This document shows positions 12,101-25,791 of a stretch of 64,000 bases of DNA, piece after piece; the stretch's first letter is position 1; every line of letters begins with the position of its first letter. The notes beneath the pieces are model-generated. The model was not told where the DNA came from. It did not search any database and worked only from the letters and a program-made list of their open reading frames with translations. The position numbers and the translations under genes are program-made. Origin of the DNA: Tethya wilhelma (lineage: Eukaryota > Porifera > Demospongiae > Tethyida > Tethyidae); contig CAXIPT010000002.1 of NCBI GenBank assembly GCA_964030475.1, positions 18,941,703-19,005,702 on the forward strand. The letters run 5' to 3'.

Positions 12101-12971
12101 GCTATTAGAACACAATGCCCTTAAGGAACCCAGCTAGCTGTTTCCAGGATATGTCTTACCAATAGGGACTCGGCCGCTCACAAAAGGAGAATGATACATG
12201 GGCTGGTTTGGTGTTATGGCGTGCTATTTGGTGAATGGCATTTAAATATACAATACTTGTTGGACAATATCGAACATATTGGCCTGTGTCTCTTAAAATG
12301 GTCTTGTATATTGTAGTTGTTTTTTTACAACGCTGCCATTATGCTCGGTCATTCTTGTTACCTCGGCCCTCTTTCGATTCACTTGAGACAAGTCTCAAAG
12401 AGACCGAAGAAGTGCAGACTTACATGCAGCTTTTGTCTTGTGTGTATATACTACAATGTATTGTGCAATGTATTCACTGCTTGTGTATTGTGCAATGCAT
12501 TCACTGCTGAGTATTGGTGCGTTGTATTCCACTCACGGTACATTAGAGGTGAAAGATTATCCCAGCGCGTACATGTAGCTGTACATGTGTTTTGTGTCGT
12601 GTTTATAATATCCCTGGTATCCCAGGCTTAGTAGCAGTTTTGGTATGAGTGTAATTATATACGTGTTCGTATACATGTGTGTTTTTGTACGCTGATTTTA
12701 TGGGGAGCAGGAGACATTTTGGTAATGGGAAGAGTATCTATTTTCTCAGCCATTGTGCGTGTATGTGAGTGTGTGTATACAAATTGGTGCACATGGTAAC
12801 TAGTGCACTGTCCCTCGATATCTTGTCTTGATAATTGAATGAGATTGTTTGTCTGGTTCGTGTACAAGGTTTGGGTTTTTAGACTATGCTTGGTATCCGT
12901 TGTAATACACCTTTGGACACACACACATCCGTACTCACACTCTCGTACAGACATATGCCGGCACTCGCTCA

Positions 12972-13009
<38 letters not shown>

Positions 13010-13368
13010 TGCACCCATGCTACAGTTTTGTTACACCTCCTAATGAATACATTCCTACACAATCATTTGTTGAAGTGTTGTTGTAGAATGGCCTCTCTAT
13101 TGTGTCTTGTGTCATGTGCCCTTCGTAGTGCCTCAGTCATAATTCCATCAAACAATTTGTCCCATTTCTTTTTCATATTTTTCTCTCTCTTCTCTCTGCT
13201 ACTCCCACCCTGACTCGTCGTCAATCCTCAGTGAATTAATCAATGCTGTGTGTGTATCCTTGCATGTTTTGGTGTTGTACAACAGTCCACCATTATAGGC
13301 ATGTGTGTGTGTGTTACGATTGTAGCAAATGGACCACTTAATTATAGTACTCTAACTCCCAATGCACG

Positions 13369-13418
<50 letters not shown>

Positions 13419-16400
13419 GTGCGTGTGTGTGGGAGGGAGGGGGGGGGATAGGGAATATGTTGATTTAAGAGAATAAAATAGGAACTTCACCTATGCTCAG
13501 CCCGTCCCCGAGTCGACATTTATAATAGTTCTTTGACTGCACTTTCACACTGTTTCTCATTGGTGTCCCCTCTCCCCAATATAGAGTATTTTAGCCTAAT
13601 GTGGTTAGTTGGATAGATATCGTAGTTTGTAATGGATAGTTTTAATGTTGAAAACAACCCCACTCCTACCCATCACAACACCAACAATGTCTAGTCAAGT
13701 TGATTTGCGCGATGAACGTATAGCCAAAAGAAAGCAAAACCTATGTCTGGACTATTAATTATCGACACATCTCATCACCTGCACTATATATGGGAGCCTA
13801 ACTCATGATGATTTAATGGGAACGCTAAACGTAGTATATCGGATTTTGTTGTGAGAGGAGATCATGAGATGCCTACTGATATTGTTATTGTCGTCTTTTG
13901 TTTGCTTTCATTGTTTGGATTGATCTTAAGATTAATATTTTTTTTTTTTTCAGTGTGTGTTTATGGGTGTGTGTGTTATTATTGCCCAGCACTGTGTGAC
14001 AGAGAGAGGGGGGGGGGAAAGTCTGTCAGACTGTGTGTTGGGGTAGTGTGTGAAACACTTGAGGGGTTGGCTAAAACAGGAACATGTTCTAGACAGATTT
14101 AGGAAGCTAGTTGCAATGACAAATTGATTGTTTTGGCTTTTGGTTGCGTTGTGGTGAAAAGCATCCAGATGTCCCTGTTCTTAGGTGGAGTGATGTACTT
14201 ATGGCACACACCATGTCTGCCCCAGCCCCTTCTGCATATTTGCATGACATGTGTGTGCATTAATTCATTGACATGCCTTGTGCTTGTACATACTTTTGCT
14301 AAGTGGGGTCAATGTGTGATCTACAGCCGTAATTTGTCCCCCTCTAGTACTTATCGGGTATCAAGTGACCCCCTGGTGGTGCATGCCTTTCCTGTTGGCT
14401 GACTCTAGAATGGGAAAAGCTCTTTAAGAACTCAATACTAGTGCCAGACGTATAACGTTCCAAGTGAAACTTCATTGATAAACAATTATCCCCTTATTAC
14501 ACATTGGATATGTGACGGTGTTGGACAAATTGGTGCAATGTAATTAACAAGCTTGAATGCTCACTCGCTCGCCTGCTCGCTATAACTAATAGCTTCTTTA
14601 ACTACCTCAATTGATTGACTTGTGGTGAAAGGGTTGTCAAAGGACACAATGCCTACTTCTCTATAGCAACAACAAGCTAGGTGTATCGATTGTAGGAACC
14701 AAGCTCGTGCAAAGTGTATGTGTGTATGTGTGATGCTATGGTGAGAAGTCTGTATTGGCATACTTTGCTTTTTTTTTCTTTTTTTCAAAGTCTTCACTGA
14801 ACCGAAAAGTGAGTGTGTTGGGGTGCATGTCTGACCTATGTAGGCAGACATTTCTGTGCAGCCAAGTGTGTGTTTGTTCTCACATGTATAGGGTTGTGTG
14901 TGTGCAGTGTGTTAAATTTCAATTGAGTGTCCCAAACAAGCAAGCACGAACACTGCCTGTCTGTCTGTCTGTCATGTGAGTGTGAATGAGTGAGTGAGTG
15001 AGTGAGTGAGTGAGTGAGCGAGTGTGACTGTGAGTACCGAGACTGTTCCATTGGTTATATATAGGCCTGATGTCACTACAAGGGGCACGTGGCTGGTGGT
15101 AACAGTGCTAATTGTCTTGAATGCTGTGGTCAAATAGGTGCATTATGTGTCCATTTCCATTGTGTTTACTAGCAGACTGGAATGTGCCAGTTCCCTTTGG
15201 AGGTGCTGTCTTCCCACTATGAATATCTTCTAGCTAGGCCGGGCAGGCGGTCGAATAGTTGTAATTAATTAGAACTCATCATCCCAAGAAGAGCTGCATT
15301 CCATGGCCAGTGGGTATGAGTAGCAAATGTCTCCAAAAATGGTGTACACTTGTTATTGACATCTGCTGTTCCAGAGTGGGCTTGAATCTATAAATACACA
15401 AACACTTTTAGTACCAATTTTGGCAGGGAGCAGTAGTGCACCATTATGTGTTGTGACTGTACCGTTTGTTTGCGTTGTGCTCTCTTTATTGTCACTCTAC
15501 TGTCGCAGCCCTACTTTCTTTCTAATGTAAGACAATAGTATTGAAATGGATAGGGTCCCTTAACTTCTTTTTTGTCTTTGTGTTGCATATTGCATTGGAA
15601 GTATGTTGCACACGTGTTGTGTAGCTGTGTTAGAGACTGAATACTCTACTGTAACAGTTCTGTTCTGTTCTGTTCTGTTGTTGTTATTGTGTGTTGGGCC
15701 TTTTGTTTTATTGTGACTGCTATGTACCAGTCAAGGAAGGTAGCAAATGACCGTCTAGTCTGCTCTTTGATTGATATTGAGCAGCACACACACCATGGTC
15801 CATTGATATTCATGTAAGGAATGGCCTATGGCAACCAAAGCATGGGGTGCACTGCATTCCTTTGATGGGATTTGGAGGGGAGGTGATTCCTTTGATGATT
15901 GATCTTGTGATAATGATAATGATGTCTGTGTAGGTGTGGGTAAGCTGAAGGTGGGTGCGGCCACCTGGGGGTAGCTGGCTTGGGTATGCCAGGATGCATG
16001 AATGCTGCTGTTGAATGAAATCATGGTCCGCTTTGAATATTGTTGTTAGCACTTGCAGAGTTGAAGACATGGGGTGTGTTTTTATGTTTGGGTCAGTGAA
16101 ACTCTTTTTTACACTTTGTTTATTTTCATTTCTGACCAGGCCATCTTTTGATCTAATTGTACTCTCTCGCACATACAGTTCAACCCAGTATAACATCACC
16201 AGCAGCAATGACAAACTACAATCTCACAGCCAATTCAAATTCACCTCCGACTCTCACCATTCCTCTCGTGGTTGAGCGTGGCTTACCGCCGGCCACCATC
16301 AATTGGACCAAGGATGATGTGACTATCAGTCAGGAGACCACCTTGACTGTGCCAAACATCGATGCTGATGATAGAGGCATTTATAGAGTGACACTTACAA

Positions 16401-19400
16401 ATATAGCTGGCACTGCTACAAGAGATTTTGAAGTTTATGTTCGGTGTAAGTATTTCTTGTGTGGTCGCCTATTGGCCCTGCACCCATGCATGATACACTC
16501 ACACATGCGTACACACACCAACACACATGCACATGCAGTTCTACAAGTCCAAGTGACACCGCCGGCTCCAATAGACAATGGTAGGTACGAAGTAGTGTGT
16601 GAAATGATCGGCTATCCTCAGCTCAGCTTCGTGGAGTGGACTACTGGAGATGGCCAGAGGTTTGGTGGCACCAGCACAGAGACTAATAGGGCCACGTTTG
16701 AAGATCGAATAACCAGCAGGTTGATTGTCAGCCGGGATGAATGTATGGCCTCTGGTGGCTACACGTGTGCGGCTACTACAATGAATGGTAATAGGGAGCT
16801 CTCAAGTTCTACCAGTGGCTGTGCCCCATGTAAGTTATTGTCTAAAATGTGACTGCATGAATGTATGCTTTGTGAATTGTGTGTACCCTATGAGACCATT
16901 TCTTCTGTGTTATGATGTGTTGTGCAGGCTTATCCTGAGAAATATTCAGTTCTTAATCAATTTCAAAAGCTTACTGTCTTTAAAAATGATTTTAAGTCTG
17001 CAAGTATTGTCTTGTACCCATTTTTGTTGGGTTGTAGACTGTTCAGAGTGTGCATGTGTTGAATTCCAAGATAATTTGTGTTAGCATAGTCTGTAGCTGA
17101 CAGTCCCACATGGCAGACCCTTTGATGTCTTACAGTGGAAAATGATTGGCAATTATACAAGCTCCCTTTTGCATTAATACTATAGGTCTACTGTACTCTG
17201 TCCTTCTGTGTCTGTCTTTTTGAGGTGCCCTGCCTGGTTTGGTGTTTCTGTTAGTAATGCATACCCAACTTCAGTCTCACAGAGGGCATAATTCAACTAC
17301 AAGTTTCCTTCATTTTGATTGATGCTTGGGTGTGGTGTGGGTGAACTATTTCTCATTCTCATGACTCTTCTTTTTCTTGCTGTGTGCAACAACTACTTCT
17401 AGTAGAGCAGTGTGTACCACAGGCATTTCTTGAAATAATACCTGGGAAGATTAGGTGCGTCGTTGGTTTTCAAAATGGCACCATTTTTATCAACCCTCAT
17501 GATAGTAGTAAAACAGGGTAGATAAGAAACCTGCCTTTTACTCATGCTGGTTGCAGCACAGTGTCCACAGTGGTATAAACTGGAGTCCCTATCTCTGCTT
17601 TAGCTGAAGAGGTCAAAAATAAGGGTACATCCCATGACACACTTGTAGAGTGGGGGTGGGGGAGCACTGGTCCTATCTATTTAGGGCTACTTACATGTGA
17701 GTAGGTCACATGTTTATACAAGGCAGGCACCTTGTACAAGCAGGGGTGACTCTCCCACAGAGAGGAATCTCTCACATCCTCTGATCTTTGTGCTGATAGT
17801 GGCTCTGTGGGTGACCAGGTGTTGTGCAACTCTGGTCACCTGCACTGGCTGCTACTACAGCAACAACACAAAACTGAGGTCTGAAGGCTTCTTTACAGTG
17901 GGCTGGATGGAGTAAGGGCTACTGAGTACTGTGTGTGTGAATGTGCTCTTTCCCTGGACAAAAAAAAGAATCTCTTGGCTTGCCAAAAAGGAAAGGCCTT
18001 TTGAGTGTTATCATTTCTGAAGAGTTCTGATTGAGTTGGTGGAGCAGCAGCATGACTCCATCCCAGTGCTTTGATTTCATTATCTTTCAGGTCTTTCCTT
18101 TAGAATCTTTTCATTCTAATCATGAAGGCACTCTTGTACACCTCTCCTCCTCCCTACAGTGTGGCTAGGGAACATGGTATGCATGTCCTTTTGCTGTGGC
18201 TACTGCCGGACAATTAATGTGTTTGTGTATGTGAATGTGGATGCAGTCAAGACAGAGTGCACACACACACACAGTTGTGTACATTGCACACGAGCTGTAT
18301 TTATTTAGCAACCGTTTCTGGTTGCGAAATTTACACAAGGCAGCGTTTCAGACAGAAAGGATTTACACAGACAGATGGGTGCCCACTTTTGTCTTGCCTC
18401 ATCTAACACCATCCCCCCTACTTTTGCCTTTATTAAGAGATGAAACGGCATGGCCATTGAGATTAGTGATGGTGTGTTGAGCACGCTGCAGTCCTACTCA
18501 CATACCTTGACTGTGTGTGTGGTATGGGGGCTATTTCTACATGAAAGAAACACATCGTTTTTATCTCCATCGGGGTTTTCTCATCTAACTGGTGTGGAAG
18601 TGAATCCATGGCCAGCACTACATACTCTATTGTGTAGTTCCATGAACTTCACATGTAGTGTCTGTATGTTGTGGTATCACATCTGTGTCCCTTTGTGTGG
18701 TTGCCTAGCAGAGCTATCCTGTCCAAGATGAGGTCATTGTGTGGTGGTGCATTTTTGATGGGAATTAAGTCATCAGAGGATAAACATCTGCTCCATTTAG
18801 CAATTTGCATTGAAGAAAACAAAAGGTACTTTGAACTGTTCTTAATATCATTCAGTCCCTTTGGCTTACCTGAATCACCAACTGACTCTCACCTATAGTT
18901 TGTGGGCTCAGGGTATGTTGTGATGATTTAGAAGAAGGAGTGTGCATAGCAACCATTTGTCTAAACAGAGGAGGTAGTGTGTATGGCTGTTCAGTGACAG
19001 CTTTTCTCAATAGACATCTCTTGTAATGCTACAAGTCTTTCCACTTCCTGGGCTGCCTGGAATGGCCTTTAGAGGGAGAAATGGGGTTAGTTTTTCTACT
19101 AATTTGTCTTTTGGGGGTTGTTGGTTGTGAGCCAGCCATGAGTAGGTGCCAGGTGGCTGCTAGAGCAGTTTCTTTTACTTTTAGAGTGTGTTTTGTCTTC
19201 CACTGGCACATGTTGCCCTGATCCAGTAGTGAGTGCAGAGACTTTGCTAGACCCTACCAAAGACAGTGAGGTCCTTTACAAGTCATTGTCTCTCTCAACT
19301 ACTCTAGAGTAGCTGAGTGCAGCTCTTCTGAGCCAGGATGGCAGATCTTCCTGGGGTAGTAATTTGTCTTGTGTGGTGACTTTTATGTCAACTGAATGGC

Positions 19401-19823
19401 ATGCATAGACTACTTTAATGTGTAGAGCAGTCCTTTGTGTGTGAGAAGGAGGCCTGCCACCTGGTGTAGCTACAGTGGGCACCTGAAGAGCTAAACCTGA
19501 TTTGTTCCTTGTACTACAGGAAGTGTGGTAAAGCACACTCACATGCACTTCTAATGCTGGCAGCTGTGTACAAATGATACCTCTGTCTTGGTTGCTAGGT
19601 TTCAAGACTTACATAGGGTCACACACTCACTCACTCACATGATGCTTTGCTGTGTACTACAACAGTCAAAAATAGCAACAAACATAAGTACTTAGAAGGA
19701 GCTGGTCATGTAATGTACCTCAACTGGTCAAGAATACTCTCAAAAGCCATCCAGTTTATGGCCACCACTAGCCTATAGTTCACACATTTGTAGGGAGTCT
19801 CAAACAATGGTTAATGATTGTGT

Positions 19824-19857
<34 letters not shown>

Positions 19858-22800
19858 TTCAGTGGTGAGGTATTCTAGGTATGCAGTATATTGATAACTA
19901 CTTGGGGGGGTTGGTCATGTTGACTGGTATTTCTGATGTGAAATTCACAGTGCTTTGACTGCACTCGTGTTGTACATGTACAACATGTATTTCAATTTAT
20001 GATGATGTATGAATCTAGTATCTCTGGAGCCAGTCGAACATAAGAATGTGATGTAAGAATGTGTGTGTATGTGAGTGTGTGTGTGGGTACTTGTGAGTAT
20101 ATATACATTATTGTCCATTTACTAATGGCATCAATGTATGATGCATTAAAATTGCTCGTAATATCTTGTGTGTCCCATTTAGGCATCGTATTTATTATAC
20201 GACAAGATTAAGACTTTGTATGTATGTAAAGGAAGACGATCTTTTTGTGGTTACTTGAGCTAATTTGGGCCAATGTCGATCCATTAATGTTAATTAATGT
20301 GGTATTGCTATTTTTATTTCATTTCAAATCGGAGTGACGCTGTGTCCGTGTATTTTGATGTATCTAATGACTTTTGTGTGTTTTTGTGTACACATACACA
20401 TACACATGTACGTGTGTGCCTAATCACCTAACGTGTATACCTATTGTATACACTAACCCCTTCTCCAAAAGCTTCCTCTGCAATTTTCAGTACTATTGTT
20501 GGATACAAACACCGTCAACCAGTCTCTCTGTGTGTACATGGTTTACCCTGGTGTGAACAGATTGCTACAGACAGGTGCTGGGCAACTGGTGGTGCTGATT
20601 TTTGCAATTAGAATCGATAATCGTAATTCTTGGAATTCTTTTCAACATAACTTGTCTATTGATTGGTGTGAGTGTGGTACATGTACAGCGTGATTTTGTT
20701 TGTTCTTGGTGCTGGCTCCTCTCTCTCTACCAAGGAGATGGTGGTAGTTGTTTGGCATCTGTTGCAACAAAACACCTTCTAACCATGACACAGACACTGT
20801 AGGGAGACAACTGTTGTGTGTTCTGTTCCTCTGGTGGTGGTTGGCCAGCCCACAACTCATCATGTCATATCCCTCACTCACTTACTGATGGCTCTCTTGT
20901 GATAATGGTTGAGTGGCTTGGCCCTTGTAAACACTGGGTTGTGTGTTCTCTGGTGGTCTCCAATTTGTGCAGTGGGTCTTGTTTGATGTGTGACTGCCTC
21001 AAGCCACATGGCTAGCTGGCTTGAAGGCCCAAGCAGGATGTGATTGTTTTGAAGGTTGTGTATCAGAAATATTTTGTTTACTGTAGCGCATACATGTGTT
21101 GTGATCGATGAGAGTACACATTCCTTGAGGGGTGACTGAGAGGGAAAGTGAATGTAAAAGTGCCACTAACTTGTGGAGGGAGAGATGAACAGATCAGATT
21201 ATGGAGAAACTCTAAATTCAATTTTGTTTTGATACTAACTTGCTAATCACTACTCATCATCTCCCACACAACAGTCTCCTGGCATAGTGTTACCAGGAGA
21301 TAATCGCATCCTACCCTCTCAAGTTTCAATGGCTAAAAAGAGGAGCTATATAGCTAGCTGGGCTAGCCTAGGACTATATACAAGCTGTTAGACTTGTTCT
21401 CTACCAAGTATCTGTTCTTTTACTGCTTCATCTTTGTCTTGTAAACTTACATCTGTTGTGAAAGAGTGAAGCTTTTGTTTTGTTTGGTTTTGTTAATCTT
21501 GCAACATGCTTGTCACCCGGCCATTCAATGCAAGTGGTGTGTGTATGTAGGAGTGGTATATGTGGTGGAGTTGACTGTAGGTGTCAAGTGTAGACCATAG
21601 TTATCTTTTGTTTGTTTTGGACTTCATTATCCATAACCCTTTGAAACACAAGGTATCGCATTATCGACGAAAGTGTTCCTCGCGAGTTATTATTCTCATG
21701 TCAAGATGTTTGGTATGCAGTTGCCATTTTTGGCCTTCCATGTTAATTGTCGTATAAGTGTCATGCTCTTTAATCTCGCGGGTGATGTGAAGACCACTCC
21801 TAATGGTGCCTTCTCTTCGTATCGTAGTATCAAAACTGCTCTATTAGTGTTCTAAGAGCTCCATATCTATCACCACTAAACTCTAAAGCACTGTAGTAAA
21901 TATTTCACTTGGAAACTCATTGCTAGTATTCTAAAAGGTAATGGCGGTGGATGCATGACATCCGGGGGTTAATTGCAGGCTGTTTTTCAAAACTGTAAAG
22001 GTTGTGTGATGTAATTTCCTGGACCTAGGTGAAATGATGGTTGAGACACTTCTGCTTGGCATAATATAGTCTCCTTTCTCTTTCGCATTGCTTACTACTA
22101 GCTAGGTTGGAATGAATTGCGTGCTGAATGAAGAGATGTAGAAACAAACAAGACCTATTTATTGTTTCCTCAACATAATTTATGTCATGCCTTCTGCTAT
22201 AAGTTACGGCCAATAAACTATGTGTTATGTGGGTGTGGTTTTATTCGAGATATTGCCCGAGGGGGCTGTGGAGTAGGTGTGAGTGTGATGGTTGCTATTT
22301 GATACAATCCAAAGCCACAGTTGAAAGTTTTCTTCTTCATTCGTTGTATTATCACTGGTGTGTGGTAGTAACACTTTACAATAGAGATGAGCTGATCTCA
22401 ACATGAAAAGATTAAGAATGCTTGCTTCTTGAGAAATGTTAAAATCGATACTTTATCAGGTTACACAGATCAGGAATACTATTATTGCAATGTTGAGTGA
22501 GAAATGTAGTTCCCAGGCACATTAACATGCATGCATTGTGTGTGTATGTGGAACACTCGCACAAATTTTTTATAACCACTTGTTCAGTTTTGTGCAAGGA
22601 TGAGAAGTTGTTGTGTACTAGTTGTACCATAGTATGCATCCATTACTCTTGTACACACACACACAGCAATGGAATCAGAGATTCGAGTGCTTTCTAGCGG
22701 TGAAACAAGAGTGCGTGTGCAGTGGAACGAGGATACTACACTCGACAGGATTGAATACAGGCTCCTCCCTGATGGTCAACCCATGTCCGTGCCAGTAGAG

Positions 22801-22956
22801 GGTGGCATGACCTCTCTAGAAATTCAAGGACTCGTGTCGGGAAGTTCGTATGAGTTCCGTGCCAAACTGGATGGTACCGATGTTGGTGAACCTGTTCGAT
22901 TCACAGTGCAATGCAACAGCAATGGTAAGTCTCCAGTGTACCTTATCCAGTGTGTG

Positions 22957-23010
<54 letters not shown>

Positions 23011-23451
23011 TTGATTTGGTTTAGTTTTCTAGTCGTGTGCTTCTCTACAGCGGTACAGTGGTGTCAGGGTGTAGTCTGTTGGTCCCACAGTAGATGGGTC
23101 GTTGTATGTAGGCTGCACGTCACTCTTCATTCATCAACATTTTTCCTGTGAGATTGTTTCGACTGAAATGCGGGCATAATTGTGTAATTATTATAATTCT
23201 TGCTGTATAAAGTTGGAGGGAGTGTGATTTATGAACATGAATGATTGTGAATGTGGTTTAGTAGGGAGCATTGCTATCATGCTATGAGCTAGAGGTAGAG
23301 TGTCGTTTGTAATGGACACTTGGAGATGTAGGTATCATCCCTCAAAGAGACACCTAGTGTAAAATTTTCCACTGAATGCTTAGTGAATTAATAATTTGTG
23401 TGTGTACTCAAAGCTGGTATTTGATAATTTTGTACTATAATCATAGCCTGT

Positions 23452-23498
<47 letters not shown>

Positions 23499-23599
23499 GC
23501 CCTAGTATCAACTGCTCCCTCCAACATCAGAGCCAACACTATGATAAACAACAACGAGAGAGTTATCACAATCTCATGGGATGTAAGTGTACTAACTCA

Positions 23600-23661
<62 letters not shown>

Positions 23662-24408
23662 CAATGGAATCAGAGATTCGAGTGTCTTCTAGCGGTGAAA
23701 CAGGAGTGCGTGTGCAGTGGACAGAGGATACTACACTCGACAGGATTGAGTACAGGCTCCTCCCTGATGGTCAACCCATGTCCGTGCCAGTAGAGGGTGG
23801 CATGACCTCTCTAGAAATTCAGGGACTTGTGTCGGGAAGTTCGTATGAGTTCCGTGCCAAATTGGATGGTGCCGATGTTGGTGAACCTGTTCGATTCACA
23901 GTGCAGTGCACCAACAATCGTAAGTCCCCAGTGTACCTTATCCTGTATGTGTATGTGAGAGAGGTTTGATTTGGGTTGTAGTTTTCTAGTCGTATGCTTC
24001 TCTGTAGCGGTACAGTGGTGTCAGGGTGTAGTCTGTTGGTCCCACAGTAGATGGGACGTTGTATGTAGGCTGCACGTCACTCTTCATTCATCAACATTTT
24101 TCCTGTGAGATTGTTTCGACTGAAATGCGGGCATAATTGTGTAATTATTATAATTCTTGCTGTATAAAGTTGGAGGGAGTGTGATTTATGAACATGAACG
24201 ATTGTGAATGTGGTTTAGTAGGGAGCATTGCTATCATGCTATGAGCTAGAGGTAGAGTGTCGTTTGTAATGGACACTTGGAGATGTAGGTATCATCCCTC
24301 AAAGAGACACCTAGTGTAAAATTTTCCACTGAATGCTTAGTGAATTAATAATTTGTGTGTGTACTCAAAGCTGGTATTTGATAATTTTGTACTATAATCA
24401 TAGCCTGT

Positions 24409-24449
<41 letters not shown>

Positions 24450-25739
24450 GCCCTAGTATCAACTGCTCCCTCCAACATCAGAGCCAACACTATGATAAAC
24501 AACAACGAGAGAGTTATCACAATCTCATGGGATGTAAGTGTACTAACTCAATTACCTTTAATTGGATTTCACTCCGGGCTCACTCTCTCTATTATGTCTG
24601 GTTCACACGCACAGAGTCTGCCCACAGCAGCCCGCTACCGACTCCACATCAGGATATCCAATGGCATTGAGGCGACTGTAGAGTTAGGAGATGACACCAC
24701 CTACACCCTCCCTTCTGATGAATACCCGTGCACCAACAACCTAGATTATACACTGACTGTTCAGGGGTTGAATCAGTGCTCTACTGGAGGCCCCAACTCC
24801 ACATCAGTCAATGTGGCCTGTCGTAAGTTGTTTTGTTGTTTGTTTGTTTGTTTGTTTGTTTTTCAATGACTTTAGTAACAAAGAATTTTAGAAGCTTGTG
24901 ATAAATGTCACTAAGCTCTCATTCTCAAAGTGAAATGGCCAATTTCATAGAATGCTCTTATTTTATAGAAAGGATGGGTGTGGATTTAGTGTACTGTCCA
25001 TTTGTTTAAATGCTCTCTACAAATAAGGCTGCATTAGAGGTTGTGTGTGCGGGCTCTATGTAGACCTTGTGTTCATGGCTTGCACTTAATTGCAGTACGA
25101 CTTGTTAAACGGTTAAAAATGCAAGTTATTTTGATTGCCTTCGAATTCTCATCACCAATCTATATCGCATGGGTTAAGAGAAACTATATATTCCACAACC
25201 AACAGTGTGTGATATAAATTAAGATAATTAGAAACATCCAGTGGTTATAAAGTCTATATAGCGGCTGTAGCTCATTATCATTGACTCCTCCTCACTCTTC
25301 ATTCACTACAGCAGCTCAGGAGCGACGAATCGAAATTTTCAGCACCACCACTTTCAACACGGCCATCACCATCCAGTGGGTATACAGAGGAGAGTCGGAG
25401 GCAGAGCCCGATGAGCCTCCCATGGTGTCCGCCCTGCAGAAGAGGGTGATTGATGGAGAGCAGTACCGGCTCAACTATTCCACCACCAATAGGGTGATTC
25501 CTGCTTTCTGTATGAAAGGGCTGATGAAGGACACTCTCTATGAAGTGTGTTTGAGTGCTACCTTTGGAGGTGATAAGGAGGTGGTGTGTGTGTTTGCGAT
25601 GACTCGAAATGACGACACAGAGACAAAGGACTTGAGTACCTGTCATGACCCTTTTACAGTGGAATCCGTGATATCAAGTACGTGTCTCCCACTTCAACAT
25701 TTACAAAGACATTTTATTTCAAGCATTACAAGTGTTTCT

Positions 25740-25791
<52 letters not shown>

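Larger units (their letters stand above)
10446..16178. other. Large receptor intron, no gene recognised
   Basis: This 5.7-kb intron lies between Ig1 and Ig2 exons. I see only low-complexity tracts: (CA)n at 12974-13006, (GT)n at 13372-13430, a poly-G/T-rich run near 13930-14020, (TGAG)n near 14980-15020 and a (TTCTG)n run at 15658-15680. The open frames on both strands are short and lack domain character. Confidence 0.55.

Noticed and set aside
12960..13010. Possible CRISPR-like or tandem array signals
   Set aside because: All such signals are simple dinucleotide repeats with no spacers, in a eukaryotic intron.
12655..13468. Overlapping frames rich in His-Thr or Val-Cys
   Set aside because: They are translations of (CA)n and (GT)n microsatellites in a receptor intron.
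15755..16214. Minus-strand frames of 89 and 134 codons
   Set aside because: No recognisable domain, and they lie opposite the intron and start of a well-supported Ig exon.
23376..23969. A 197-codon frame joining exons B and A' without splicing
   Set aside because: It reads through (TC)n and (CA)n intron sequence; splice sites bound both exons and the repeat part has no protein character.
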